Shown here one piece after another: positions 10,661 to 23,700 of a stretch of DNA of 64,000 nucleotides (positions within the stretch are counted from its first letter, which is position 1; the number at the start of each line of letters is the position of its first letter). The notes under the pieces are model-generated. The model ran no database searches. It was not told the origin of the DNA and worked only from the letters and a program-made list of their open reading frames with translations. The stretch spans positions 1,054,001-1,118,000 of the forward strand of contig JAKZZE010000017.1 of NCBI GenBank assembly GCA_024220505.1, read 5' to 3'. The translations under genes were made by a program, and so were the position numbers. The stretch comes from Rhizopus arrhizus (lineage: Eukaryota; Mucoromycota; Mucoromycetes; Mucorales; Rhizopodaceae).

Positions 10661-11615
10661 TTACATAAACAATACGGTTGAAAGTAAACTAACACTAATT
10701 ACAAAATTAAGGGGCTTTATCATGCTTGCAGTATTAAGAGATTGATCGGTTATTGATTCTTGAGCGGAGGGAGCTGAAGGGTTAGTTTGCGCAGAAGATG
10801 AAATAACAGGGTTTAAGGACTGAGTTGTTTGAGCAATAATGGATGAAGAATTGACAATAGAGGAAGAAGCAAAAGAGTTTGAATTGGTGGTTGATGAAGG
10901 TGAGTCGATGGAAGAAGTAGTAAGACCATTAGTAGCGCTAAGAGTTTGAATCGTAGTAGAGGTGGTTGCAGTAGTAACAGAAGCAGTTACAGAAGAGATT
11001 GGTAAAGATATGCTGGAGCCTGATTCGTCTGAAGGGCCACTGTAATCACCAGGAATAATATAGGCGCAACCCTTTTCAGAAATACCGCGATTACAATCTT
11101 GATCATTATTCTATAAATGAAAACGTTGAGATAAAGATTGAATATGCTTTGTGAATGATAATTTTTTGACTTACGCAGCAACGAATACAGTAATCCTTTC
11201 CAGAAGGTTCAATCAAGTTGACAAAATAATCCCAACCTGCACAAGAGGCGCCCTTCGGTGCCTTGATGTCATACTGACCACCATCATCTGAGCTATTTAG
11301 ATTAGCCTTTGTTGGATCCATTTGACCTGTGATCTGAACGTAGTTATCTGTTTTCACATAATGAGCGGATTGAATAAATCCAGAGGGTAATTTTTCAGCA
11401 TCAATAGCAAGAGGTGTATTTCCCATACAAAACGCATTGGCTTCCCATTCACTATCAGCAATAATTCGATCAGTTTCGCCTGTAGGAGGTAAAAACACAC
11501 AGAAATCTGTAGCATCAACAATTTGAGCTATTTGACCACTTGCATCTACAATTGAAACAAGCATTGATGCAGCTGATAAAACTAAACTAAGACGAATAAA
11601 CATATTAGAATACAA
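10661..11615 (-). CDS. Secreted Ser/Thr-rich protein, probably GPI-anchored
   Basis: Two exons give about 300 aa. The N-terminus has a signal peptide (FIRLSLVLSAASMLVSIVDA); ATG at 11613-11615 or 11601-11603 could serve as start. A Cys-containing domain of about 120 residues follows, including DFCVFLPPTGETDRIIADSE, the pair FCMGN, ASCAGWDYFVNL and DYCIRCC. Exon 2 begins NNDQDCNRGISEKGCAYIIP, then changes to a roughly 110-residue Ser/Thr-rich stalk typical of O-mannosylated wall proteins. The C-terminus is hydrophobic (PLNFVISVSLLSTVLFM), as expected for a GPI-attachment signal. The intron lies near 11113-11174. Related secreted fungal proteins are common in Mucoromycota and are of unknown function. 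Confidence 0.75.
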
Positions 11616-12727
11616 TAAAAATTAGGATTTTTAAATTTTTTTTAGAAAAAAAAGGGTCAGAAAAAAAAAAAGGAAAATCTTTTAAATTCATTATCAGTCT
11701 ATGTTGCACAGTTGTATTCCGCCAATAAAGTAAAACCTTTTATTTTTGACCGTGAGATACAAGACCACAAAGTAATAACACAATTGACAAAGAGAGTAAC
11801 TACTATTGTATGCTTATATAAAAGATCTTCAGAGCAAAAATAGTATTGCTTAGCAACACAATGTACCAAAAAGAATTTTTTTAGAATTAAATTATCCTTT
11901 TTTGGATAATTATTTATTTTTGGATTATTCCATATTAGAATATCCTGTAGATCATTGGCTATCTGTGCTTTTTGATCAAAAAAGAGCACAAGATCATATT
12001 TTGTAAGATGTCATATTTTTGAAGATATATGCTATTTATCAGCTTTTGAGATGATTATTTAGGTACTAAATTAATGTATCTATGATTATTCTAGTTTATT
12101 AAGGATAACATAAGCACATATACAACTAATGGATTCGCCTATATACAATCCATTATCAAATGTTGTAAATACTCTTTTCTTTTTAAATAAAATAATGCCT
12201 TGTCTTTTGATAAATTCAGAAAATATAATGCAAGTATAATCTGTTTTAGAAGCTACTCTTTGGACAATATAAATTCAATTTCGTTGATAGTGTTGTCAAT
12301 AGCTTGAGCATTTTAAGATATAACAACAATATAGTACAAGGCTAAAATTCGAAGTTCATAAATATGCAGAATCAAGAGAAAAGAGAGATGAAATGGTTTA
12401 TTCAAAGACTCAAGTGTAATACTTCTAAAACTCTATTTTCAAATAAAATATCAAAATACAAAAGGTAAAAGCTTATGGTTCTTGTAGTCATTATACTTTT
12501 GGTGCAAGTACTAAGTATCTGCCTTTTATCCTTACATTCCATGTAGAATATACAAGTGCCTAAAATAAGAATATGGTAAGTATCTATCGTTCGATTTTAC
12601 ATGGTAAAAATTTACAATTAAGTACAAGACTAAGCAAACAGCTGGAAGCTTAAGATGAATTATTAAAGCAAATCTGCTAATAAATAGTATACTTTGGGTA
12701 ACCTATTACATTAAAACGAATTAGATT
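11616..12727. other. Intergenic, nothing recognised
   Basis: This 1.1-kb AT-rich stretch is the 5' flank of the secreted-protein gene and the 3' flank of the Ima1-like gene. The 96-codon frame at 11699-11989 on the minus strand lacks any family feature. Confidence 0.5.
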
Positions 12728-13996
12728 TTACCACATAAATACATTCATAAAATTCCTTACAGTGTATTCTTTCCAATAAAGCAATCTATTTGCTTTTGTG
12801 AAGACAGTCTTCCACAGTGGGTGCCAATAAATGTATTGATAGGAAACGCAATTCAAAATAAAAAGCTCTACGGCCCATTCTTCTAAATTCCACTTATGTT
12901 CATAAATCCTTTTGGTTACTGACAGTATGTATCCCTCAGTCTGCAGTAAAATGTGTGCTAATAATGAACTTGTGTCCGAAAGTTTTGGTAGAGTTGCTAT
13001 CCCATCTATGATTCTACTATATAAGTTCCTAAGTATAGAAATACTCGAAGCTGAAGGTGGATGATAATATGCTACATTTTTTTCGGACGTAAGCATTTGT
13101 TTTTGGTCATTTTATAACCTTTCGTTACCGTGAATCAAGTAAAGAATTGTTGTTAAATGAATCATTAACCAAATGGCCCCACTTTTAATATGTGATTTGG
13201 TAGATACAATGATAGGTATACCATATCTGGCATTGTCATCCAACAGTAGTTGTAATCGTGTGTTTGAAAAAGACATTGACTCCTTAACTTTGACTTGAGC
13301 TAGCATGCTTTCACATGTTTCACAAAGTTTATATTGTTTGTCTAGGACTTCTCTATAAGCATAGGCTGTTTTACATCTCTTCTTGTAATTTGGGTCCTAT
13401 TCTTCTTTTAGTAAAAAGTAGCTCTACCTTTATCATAAACCATTTTCATACATTTTCATCGGGAATGTAGTTGCATAGCTCTTTTAATTTTAATTCTTGC
13501 TTTTCTTGACATTCATTGCAAAGGGAATATTTACTTTTTGGCGATGGTTTACTAGTGTGAAAGCTTGAGGCTGTCAAAATGTCAACAATGGAATAATATA
13601 GAATATGTTTTCTGTATACATACATCTTGTTAGCTGTTCTTTTGTAACAAGTGGCTGTGGATCAAGAATTTCGCCAGACTAGAAATCAAAAGAATAAATT
13701 AATATTTTTCTTTTCTTACAAACATCTTAAAATACCTGGCTTCTTGCATTTTCACTTCCACAAAAAGTACATTGCCAATGCTTTAAAGTTTGCCCTCCGC
13801 GTCTAAGTATATATGAATCACAATTGCAGTACCAACAGTTGAGCTTAATATGACTAGATCTAAGTGATTGACAAAACTTGAAAAATCTATGACAAAGAAA
13901 AATGAAGACTAAAGCCATGAAGATTCTTATAGATATCGTACAATAAATATTGTTGAAATGTAAAGCAAGTTCAGTATTCACATTTTGGAAAGACAT
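12728..13996 (-). CDS. Ima1 N-terminal-domain protein (inner nuclear membrane / LINC-associated)
   Basis: The start ATG 13994-13996 (MSFQNVNTELAL) leads into a hydrophobic helix (IFMALVFIFLCHRFF), then the first zinc-ribbon pair NCWYCNCDS and the second pair WQCTFCGSEN. Later exons encode SGEILDPQPLVTKEQ, then SLCNECQEKQELKLKELCNY with PDEN, then KLCETCESMLAQVK. This order of CxxC pairs is the Ima1 N-terminal domain of fission yeast Ima1 and animal Samp1/NET5. These inner nuclear membrane proteins couple heterochromatin or the LINC bridge to the cytoskeleton. Further hydrophobic segments occur (SGAIWLMIHLTTILYLIHG). The last exon follows an intron near 13073-13124 and ends at 12728. Length is about 340 aa. 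Confidence 0.72.
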
Positions 13997-14258
13997 GATT
14001 GAATATAAGGGTATAATACCTTCCCTTGTAAAATTTTTATTTTGCTGTCTTTTAAAATTCATTATGTTGACAACGCAGCGATCACAAATACCATGGTACG
14101 CTTGCGTCAATTTATAATGTATATTATTGTACATTATAAAAACACGTACACTTCTTAAAACAAAGCATTATATACAATTGAGACGTATAATCTTTAATAG
14201 AATAATTGAGGGGTATTTTCAAGTGGAATTATTTGAGAAAACATGTCGAAGTACAATT

Positions 14259-17200
14259 TTAAGTGACTCTTTCTTTACCCTTTGTTTTTTGAACAACTTC
14301 TTGGGGCTTTGAGCTACCATATTGACATACAGAACATTCGTCCAGTTTATCTAGCTGCCTCTTTGAGCAATCAACATGGAAACTGTGCCCACAGTGAAAT
14401 ACAACATATTTTTTGTTTGCCGGTACTTGTTCTTCTTCATCCAAGCCCCATGCTAATTGTGGCTGCAGTAGTGAAAGATCAAATATGCTGTCACCGCAAA
14501 TTTCGCATACTCCTCTGCCTGGGCGCCAGCCTTTACCTTGCTTACCAACCATGTCCTGTAAGCTTGCATATAAATCTCGATCAAATAGGCGATTTGTCAT
14601 TTCTAATAATTTTCCTTCGTACTTGTACGTATCTAGCATATTCAAAAAAATGTCTCTAAAGTCTGCAAAGGTTGTCTCTCCTCTTGATTGAGAGTCAATC
14701 AGGCGTAGCAAGAGTCGAGGAAGAGACACTTGTGGTGAGGTGGAAAGTAAAAGTGATGTCAGGATAGATTGAACAAATGACTTGAAAGAAGATATTATTC
14801 TCTGATGAACATCTGACGGTATGGTGGTATTGGTCCCAAGTGTATTATCAATTTCAATTGATGCTTCGACATATGTATCTAATAATCTAAACCATAGTGT
14901 CTCAACTTCATCATTCACAGGTTCCTCCTCTTCGTTTTCAGCTGTTGAGTTGTCTACGGTCGAGCTGTCTTCGCCTTCTCGACTCAGTTCAGGTACATTG
15001 TTTTCTTCGTCTTCCATTTTATTAGTATGCTTTAGGTTAACAGTATTTCTGCCACTGTTCTCACATAATCGAGTGCTTACTCGGAGGACACCATTAAGTC
15101 CTATTAAACAACTGTTGATTACATTTTGTTCTTCAAATGTCCAAATCGAATGGGCTTGATGTCCTTTTAGCACTTGAAGAATGCTTGCACTTCTCTCCTT
15201 AGCAACTTCTAGCATTTTTTTTAGTGCTCCTTGAGTGTTGCCGCTCTTTTCCATGATCCATACAACAGCATCCATGACGCCATACTTTTCACAGCTTTCT
15301 TTAATTTTGTCGAATGAAATATTGCTGTTAAGTTTAATGTTAAAGTAATTGAAAACACCTGAAGGATCAAAGCGGCACATAAGTTCAATGTAGCGTTCTT
15401 GTATTGCACCACTCACATCACGAAGCTCCTTTACAAGTCCTTCATATTGTTCATCTTCATTTACATATGGCTCCAATAGCCCCCGCAAGTATGAAAATAA
15501 ACGTTTATCAGCTGTGGCATTATGTTCGTCATCGTCATCAAATTCTTGATCTTCTTCCAATCGATGTATAGCATCTTCATGATTCCCATTTCCAAATGCT
15601 TGAATAATTTCTGCTGCTTTCTGTCCATTGATTTCTACAAATTGGGAGATACGAATCATGAACACTCGCATGACCTCCTCCTTTTGTCTGTCGTTCAAAT
15701 TGCTTGTCAACAAATTGTGAACACAATCAAATACCATTTCACGTCTTTGATCATCCTTCAAGTAGGTCTCCACAAGTTTACCATATTTCTTATCTCGGCG
15801 ATAGACATCTTCAAGCACCTTCCAAAAACCAGCTTCTTCATAGAGCTTAACAATCTGCTCTTCATTTGTTGGTGTATAGACAGTGAGTAAATTTTGAACT
15901 GCCCTTTCTCTCTCTGTGCGAGTATCTTGATCATGATCTTCTGCTAATCGTACTAAAATTTTATTTAGCGTCTTTGGTGGTAGCAAGATGAATGTGGTAT
16001 ATTTGTGTAAGTTGGAAGCAATAAAAATGTACAACAAGTTGATGTTTTCATTAGAAAAATAATTAAACTGATTGGCATGATCATTGGAGATGGATGTATT
16101 CACCTGAAGACTAGGTGGTGCTGGCCGGCCATTATTGGTTGCAAAGGACTGCACTGTTGAAGCTGAAATAGACTGCTTAGGTCGAGGGGGCGGTAAACTG
16201 TTGCCTGTAAGTCCTCCACCAATAACATCCAAGAGAGTATTAACAATAATTTGTCGAGAGATGACTTTTCCAGGCACTTCATCATCAAACTTAGAACTCA
16301 AAATATCTTCTCCACCATTTAACCATGGATCTTCAAAACCAATCTCTAGGGCTTCCAAAAACTTCTTGGTATTGAACCTTAAGAGTAAGCGAAGATAAGG
16401 ATAAGTGGGTTCCAGCATGCCTTCATCATCATCTACAGTAAGAACTAATTTACCACAAACAGGTGGCCATACAACACATCGACCAGAAAAGACAAATGAG
16501 TACACAGCACTTCTTGCTTCACTTGCTTCATCGGCAGTAGCAATACTTGTGCTTTCAGGGAACGATCTTCCTGTGAGAACTAGTTTGAGGTAATCAAACA
16601 GTTTTTCTGCATTCTGTCTCGCGTAGAGGTTTTGCTGATCTTCTGGATTACCACGTAATACAACGCGAATGACTTTTAACATTTCTACCAAAGGACTTAC
16701 ATAATCGTGCATACTCTTGTTCCAGACATACATCATAGCCTCATACATGCCTTCGCGATGACACATACTCACTATTTGGTCAATATCTAAATGCCGAGGG
16801 TTGACATGCCAAATGACTTGTTCGAGCTCGTCAAGTAACCGCTTCTTGCTGTAGTGATCTACAAGGTCTTTCATGATAGAGGGAGGGACATTTGGTACAC
16901 GATCTTGAATGATGCAGGGCTCCAACATTTCCAAAAAGACACTCTTCGCTTGATTTTCTGAAAAGTGCTCATAAACAGCTTCAAACAAGAATTCAAGGTT
17001 ATTCATACTTAGACAAGCTTCAATACAGCCTCGAGCAAGATTATGCATCGAGATCATCTCACCGTCGCTCACCTCATTGGCCATATCATTATATGTACGC
17101 TTGGTGGAGAAGGTATAGTTAAGCGAAGATTTCAAAAGCTCCATTAATTTCTCACCCATAAGTGCTTTTCTCGCCTTCTCCTCGTCAGGCAAACCAATAA

Positions 17201-20012
17201 CAGTTTGTATATCAATACCATTATAAAATGAAGTAGCGAGCTCAATGCTTTCTAAAAAATCGCCAGCTTGTACAAGTGCAAGGATGCGATCAGCCCATGA
17301 TAACAAGGTACCTACATAAATTTGATGAAGACCCTAAAAATTAAAGAGATTTTCAGAATTCTGTGTTAAAGCATAAGTATTTGCGTGAAATATTACCAGC
17401 AAAAACAGTTTTCCTTTATAGCTTCTAATAGAACCAAAGTAAGCCATTTCTACAGATTTCAAAATACTATTTTCAGATGAATCTGCAGTCGCATTTGCTG
17501 TACCAACCACTAAGTCTTTTAAAGGTGCATTAAACCAGTCATGATAAACCAACTGTTTGGCTCGTATGCTGGTGTGTTGGGTTTCTACCATGTTTTTAGG
17601 GTCAAATAGGATCATTTCTTCATTGGGAGTAAACAAGACTAGTATCTATTTATTATACATGAATTTCTTTTTCCATTTTATCAAATGTATGCGAGATCGT
17701 ACCTGTCTATTAATCCACTTAATGTTCACAATGGGCTCCTTGCTTTTCCATTCCCCAAATTTCACAAAGTCCAAGTTGACACCACGTACTGCGGATTTAG
17801 TATTTGAACGCGCTTTCTGATTTGTCTTTGCAGATCTATTACTTTCTATACAGACGCGGAGAATGAATAGGTGGTTCCCCCAGGCAAATGCGAGCATGGG
17901 ATCATTTATATAGTTATGTCCTGACTTTAACACAGGTAACCAAGCCAAGGAACCTGATAAGCTTTCAACGTGTGCTTTTGATACATTTTCTACTACTTGC
18001 TTTGACATCTTTGGCTTTAAAAATTTGTACAGGGTTTGGGGTGCAGGCTTTAGCCCAACAATAATCATCTAATATAGCCGCCACATGAACAATGAGAAAA
18101 TGCTGTTTTTTTCCTTTTTTATTATAATTATTATTACCTTGTAAGGAGTTAAAAGAGCAACAAGACCAAAATTTTCTGCTGGATGAGCTACTTGACCAAG
18201 AGGCAAAGGTTGCATAGCAAAAACAGTGCTCGGTTTTCTAGGCTTTGACTGTTGAATATTATCAGGCGCAAGCGATAAGTTTTGATACCTTCCGAGGATA
18301 CGTGTTGAATCAACGGCGTTAATCATGATCATCTTATAAGACATATGATAGAACGCCATCCCTTGATCATCGGCAGATACAATTTCTGATTTTTTAACAC
18401 CTACAAACCCAACATGTAAAATGGACGCTCCTTGTATATGGCCCTCTTTTCGTGGTGCAACTTGTTGTTGTGGGAGTATTTGGTTAGCTGGAATAGGACT
18501 AATGGTACGTATAGGTTGCATTGGTTTCCTTATATCCCAAATAACAATATACCCTTGAGAATGCCCACAAGCAATGGTTGTATGATCTGAAGATATGGCA
18601 ATGGAGGTCACAGAACCTAGCTCGATGGCTGTAATTTTACAAATTTTTTAGAAATAATTTCATATCCATGTTTGTTGTACGCAGCTGATTACCTTTATTA
18701 TTATCACCCAATATGCATTTCAAAGTTTGAGAATAATCATATATAAATACTAAACTGCGTGTGGTCCCAATAGCAATCACGCCACTTACAGCCATAACAG
18801 AAATAAGTCCACTTTCTTGTTTAATAGAATCTGAATACAGTTGATTTGATATTTTTACGAGCGGTGTCCATTTAAATGCTTCCCATGGTTCAGCTGGTGT
18901 ATCGTTGATTATCATATCCGAGGAAGCAAGAGGCTCGTTTTGGATGTTATTAATGCTTCCTGAAAGTGGAGAAATAGCTGGTCGTGGAGAGGATGTTAAA
19001 AACTGTGTGTGATTTATTCTGGGTGTTGATATCTCTGATGGAGAATCCTATTTTAAACAATAAACTTGCCATTGTTTAATCATAAAATAAAGGTTTAACT
19101 TACAAAGTGTAATAAAGTAGAGTCGGTATCTACTGTGTCATCTTCAATATCTGAGCTGTCAGTTTCATTCAAGATATTCTCAAGGCTCAAGTAATTTGCT
19201 AATTATAATAGGATATAAATAATAATCTATTTTACATACAAGTATATGTGTACCTTTCTTTATAAACTCTTCGTAAAGGCCAATTTCTTTTGATACATCA
19301 TCCAATAAATGAATCACTTTCTGCTTTTTCTTTTCGCCCATAATATTTGCGTTCTTAACAAGTGGTCCACCATTTAAGTGAATATAAAGATCATCCCTTA
19401 TTTTATAAAGACCATTAAGTCGGGTTTGAATGACTGTATCTGATACAACTGGCAAGTCTAGTTCTGGAATTGTAAGTGCATGAAATTTCTGCTCCAATGA
19501 TGTTAAGGAAGGTACACCATTGATCAATCGAGTCTGATACGGAATAGCATCCAATACTTTTGAAAGAGGATCAATACGCTCAAAGGGTTTAGGTGATAAT
19601 AATGGCTGGTTAAATGAGGATTGAAGTGGTGTGTTGGGTCTATTGCATATATTAGTTGTTTTTCATGCAGTACTTTCTTTTAAAGCAAAACTTACAAGGA
19701 ATATTCTCCTTTCACACTCGTTATTGAATTCACAGATTGAGACCTACGATGGCTCATAAATGTTTTCAAATTAGCCAAGTATTTATCTGCCAGTGAGCGA
19801 TCCTCTAAAGCAGCTCTTAGGTCCTCTGGTAATTCTGCTGTAGCTGTATCAAGGTCAATATCAATTTGGTTCAGTAATTCCTCTTCTTCGTCTGAGCTTT
19901 CCTCAAGTACTTCTTTTAATAAAGTAGCATAATCTCTTCGAAATCGCGTTGTGTTTATACTGAGACTTGGTTTCATCTCGGGTATTGGTAGGCTCTCATC
20001 GTTGGAGCTCAT
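14259..20012 (-). CDS. VPS8: Vps8, CORVET tethering complex subunit
   Basis: Vps8 is the Rab5/Vps21-binding subunit of the CORVET tether on early endosomes. Multi-exon, about 1500 aa. The start is ATG 20010-20012 (MSSNDESLPIPEMK), followed by an acidic N-terminus. The WD40-like beta-propeller spans about 14,259+4000 to 18,900, for example TSIAISSDHTTIACGHSQGYIVIWD and SEIVSADDQGMAFYHM. A 1015-codon open exon below 17,306 carries the clathrin-heavy-chain-like helical region, beginning LLSWADRILALVQAGDFLESI, with NLARGCIEACLS and YEHFSENQAKSVF typical of Vps8. The C-terminal RING-like zinc finger reads CEICGDSIFDLS, FHCGHSFHVDC and CSVCQ. Low-complexity acidic residues (EDEENNVPELSREGEDSS) sit in a loop before the finger. 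The frame is intact. Confidence 0.92.
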
Positions 20013-20798
20013 TTTATAAATAAAAAAAAGAAAAGTCAATTTATTACTTTGTCTCGAAGTGAAGGCGTTTTTAAGATCCGATGATCGCATATAAACCATT
20101 CGTGACTAAGATACGAAAATTGATTGTTGATGCAATGCTGTGTGTTGTATTATTTAATTGGGCTTTACATGTATGTCCTTTACAGAGCTCATATGAGTGT
20201 CATATTCAGAATCTTTATTTCTTTATTTTCATACAAATATTTCCTGTATTACATCTAATAAATCGAAAGAAGGCTTCAACGGTAAATATTTAATCACGGT
20301 TTATACTTTTCTACGGAGCAAACAAAATCACGCATGTGCGCACAGACATTTGTTTTACGCATCTTAATGTTTAAATCATATAGCAGTGTTTAAGGATTTC
20401 TATTAATGCATTTGATATATGTTTGTTTCAGTGGGTTTTCATAAAAAGCTGTTAACACAGAAATGCATTTCTTTTTAATAGAATGCTATCAATATTAAGA
20501 TGGGCGCAAAGCAAAGGCAGTGGCTTGTTGTATTATATTAGAGCTTTATTAATTTATTCAGTCTTGCGAGCTATAAAGGAGTTATTATAAGAGGAAAGCA
20601 TCTTAATAATAATATTCTGTAAAAACAGCAAAGAAGATTGGCATAAATAATGTTTTCACCTTTCAAACATTACAAATTTAAATTTTAAAGCAACACACAC
20701 ACACATTTTACGACTAAAATTCATACAAAATATTATTTTTTTATATAGGAATACATACATAGGATAGCAGCGTACAACGCTTTCTCCTTTCTTTTAAA
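20013..20798. other. Intergenic between BCK1-like 3' end and VPS8 start
   Basis: AT-rich; contains a short CA run (20692-20704). No gene is supported. It presumably holds the VPS8 promoter. Confidence 0.5.
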
Positions 20799-23700
20799 TT
20801 ACTGCCGTTCTAGTTGTTTTTTCTTTGAAGCTCTTCGTTCTACTTCTGCTTTTTTCATATACTTTTTAAATTCAAATGAAGGATCTGTTTGAACAAATGA
20901 ATGATCTAATAACTGTTCTGCAGTAGGTCTTTCTTCAGGATTACTAGTTCAATATATAAGTATTCAATAACAAACAAGAGTGGATGTTTGCGCTTACATT
21001 GTAAAGCATTTGTTAAGAAAATCTTTTGCTTCTTCAGTAATATCTTCTGGTATAGGAGGGGCTTGATATTTTCCAAGCTGTTATCGTTATTATTAATGTG
21101 AGTAACAAATACAATTATTATTATATGTTATCAATTTTTACATTGTATAATGCTGCCAACATGTTAAGATCTAACCATGGATGGCTTCCAGTCAACATTT
21201 CGATCACTGTACACCCTAAGCTCCATATGTCTACTTTTGCATTATATTTTGTTCCTTTTACAACTTCAGGCGCCATCCAAAACACAGTCCCTCTCATTAC
21301 TGAATTATTTGAGTGTGGATCATACGCTTTATCTTGCCCGCTTAATTTTGATAATCCAAAATCTGTGATTTTACAAGTACCATTCTGATCCAGTAAAATA
21401 TTGCCCGCTTTGATATCCTATTTACATGCATCAGCACAAAATATAAAAACAAAAGAATAAAGCATTTTACTCTGTGCATTATATCACGATTATGTAGGTA
21501 GGCCAGCCCAAACAGTATTTGCCGAGTAAAGAATTGAACAAGAGGAATCTCGAATTTTCCAGTTTTGCTAAGACAAGAAGCAACACTTCCACCTGGAACA
21601 TACTCTAAAAAGATATTGATATGACCTTCCTCTTCATCTACATTATAGCCAAGGTACTGTACAATATATTCGTTATCTAAATCTTCTAATAGTGAAATTT
21701 CCCTAAATAATCCATCTTTTATTTCTTTTAATTGCGGATTTGCATAATCTGATTTGGTGTTTGGTAAATCTACTTGTTTGACAGCAATCCACTCTCCTGC
21801 TTCCACATTCAGTGCATGGTAGACTCGTCCAAAAGATCCTTTTCCAATCAATTCACCACGAATCCACCGTAATTTTTTTGACTCTATAGTTTGAAAGAAA
21901 AAAAAAATTAAAAGTCTATCCTTTTTTTTTACTCATAAAAACCCTCCTACTTGGTAAGTCTCCAGATTGTTGATCATTAGCCTTCATACCAGGTTTGACT
22001 TGTTCCACTGCACGATGCCACATTTTGGTATTTTTTCTACGAATTAGGTTATTGGCACGAACCACAGTAATGACATTTCTCCAATTTCGATGTGCCTCAT
22101 TGGCCACGTTACGAATCGATTTCTTATGCCCTTGAAGCTTTCTGCCAGGTGGTAAAGCATTGACCATAACCGCTGGTGTGGGCTCCTCGATAATCTCTTT
22201 ATCCAAATCATGTCCTGGTAGATATTTATCAATATTCTTGTAAAGCCGTTCCACTGATGGACGTTCGGCCCAATTATCGTCTTCACATCCATCCACAAAG
22301 GCTGATGAAGGTGAGGTAGGAGAAATAGGAGAAGTGCTTTTGTCAGCCGTGTTTACATGAAGTCCATTATTATCCTTATTCAATGTCATATGCTCCATGC
22401 TCTCTTCAAGTGTATGAGGTGGTGCGCTGGCCACAGTCGTGATTGATTCTCGCGATCGATCACTTTCAAGATCCTGCTCAGATAAAAATCGAACGGCATG
22501 CTGGGGAGGTTTCTGCTGCTCTTCTGAATGGCGATGATCCTCTCCAGAGCTTTCATGATCTGTTTTATTGGAGATGCTAGGATGTAAATCAATATTTTCG
22601 GCACTAAACTGCTGTGTTTCGTTGGTCACACTAGGAGCTACAGCCCAAAGAGAAGGTGAAGGGTTGGAAGGAGGAGCTGCTGCTATCCGAGTAGATGACG
22701 TATTTGCTGAACTATTAGATTCTACGGTTGAACTAGTTGAACTACTTTTTGAAGGTGCCTTGGGAGGAACAGCCCACAGGTTTGTAGAGGACTCATCAGA
22801 TCGAGAAGAAGAGGCAGCATGATCACTGACTAAACTCTCTTCTACCAATTGCTGATTGTTATTTGGAGGAACAGCCCAAAGTGAAGCCGTTGGTTTTACA
22901 TTCTCTTCTTGTAATCCGCTGTTTGGTGGTACAGCCCATAATGAGGCGGCAGGCGCTTTTGCTTCTTCTTGCTGCTGTTCACTGCTAGGAGGTACAGCCC
23001 AAAGTGAGGCTGCTGATGCCTTTGCTTTTTCTTTTTGAGGTGGTTTGTTACTTGGAGGAATAGCCCATAACGAAATTGTTGGGGGTTTTTTTTCTTCGTG
23101 TTGATGGTCATTGTTGGGAGGGACTGCCCAGAGCGAAGCTTCTGATTTTATCCCTTGTTGTTCATTTTTTGGTGGAATAGCCCAAAGAGAAACTTGGGCT
23201 GCTGTTGCTTCTTGTTGCTGTTTGTTTGGAGGAACAGCCCATAATGAGGCCCCTTGTTTTATTTCTTGCTGTTGCTGTCCACTATTTGAAGTCTGTGCTT
23301 CTTCATCGCTTTCATGATGTTGTTGTCCGTTTGTTGGGGGAACAGCCCAAAGTGAAACTGTCGACGCAGTTTTTTCTTCATATTGTCTGCTTGAAGGTGG
23401 AACGGCCCATAAGGAAGACATTGATGACTGCGGAGGCTCTAGAGTATTAGTAGGAGTAACAGCCCACAAAGAAGTCTGCTGCTGTTGCTGTTGTTCTTGT
23501 TGTTGGGGAGGTATATCTTGATGTACAGGCCATAATGCATTGTGATGAGCATTATCATGAGCAGGTCTAGCACTTTGTTGTGAAGGGTATGATTGATTAT
23601 AATTTGTATCAGTATATGAAGTATTATTACTTCTTTCAGAAAGTGGATATGAACTAGGATTTTTAAGACCTAAATATATTATACACAACAATTTCAGTTC

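Noticed and set aside
22568..23450. Plus-strand ORFs rich in LLGGTAQSEA-type repeats
   Set aside because: They are antisense translations of the SLWAVPP repeats of the BCK1-like gene.
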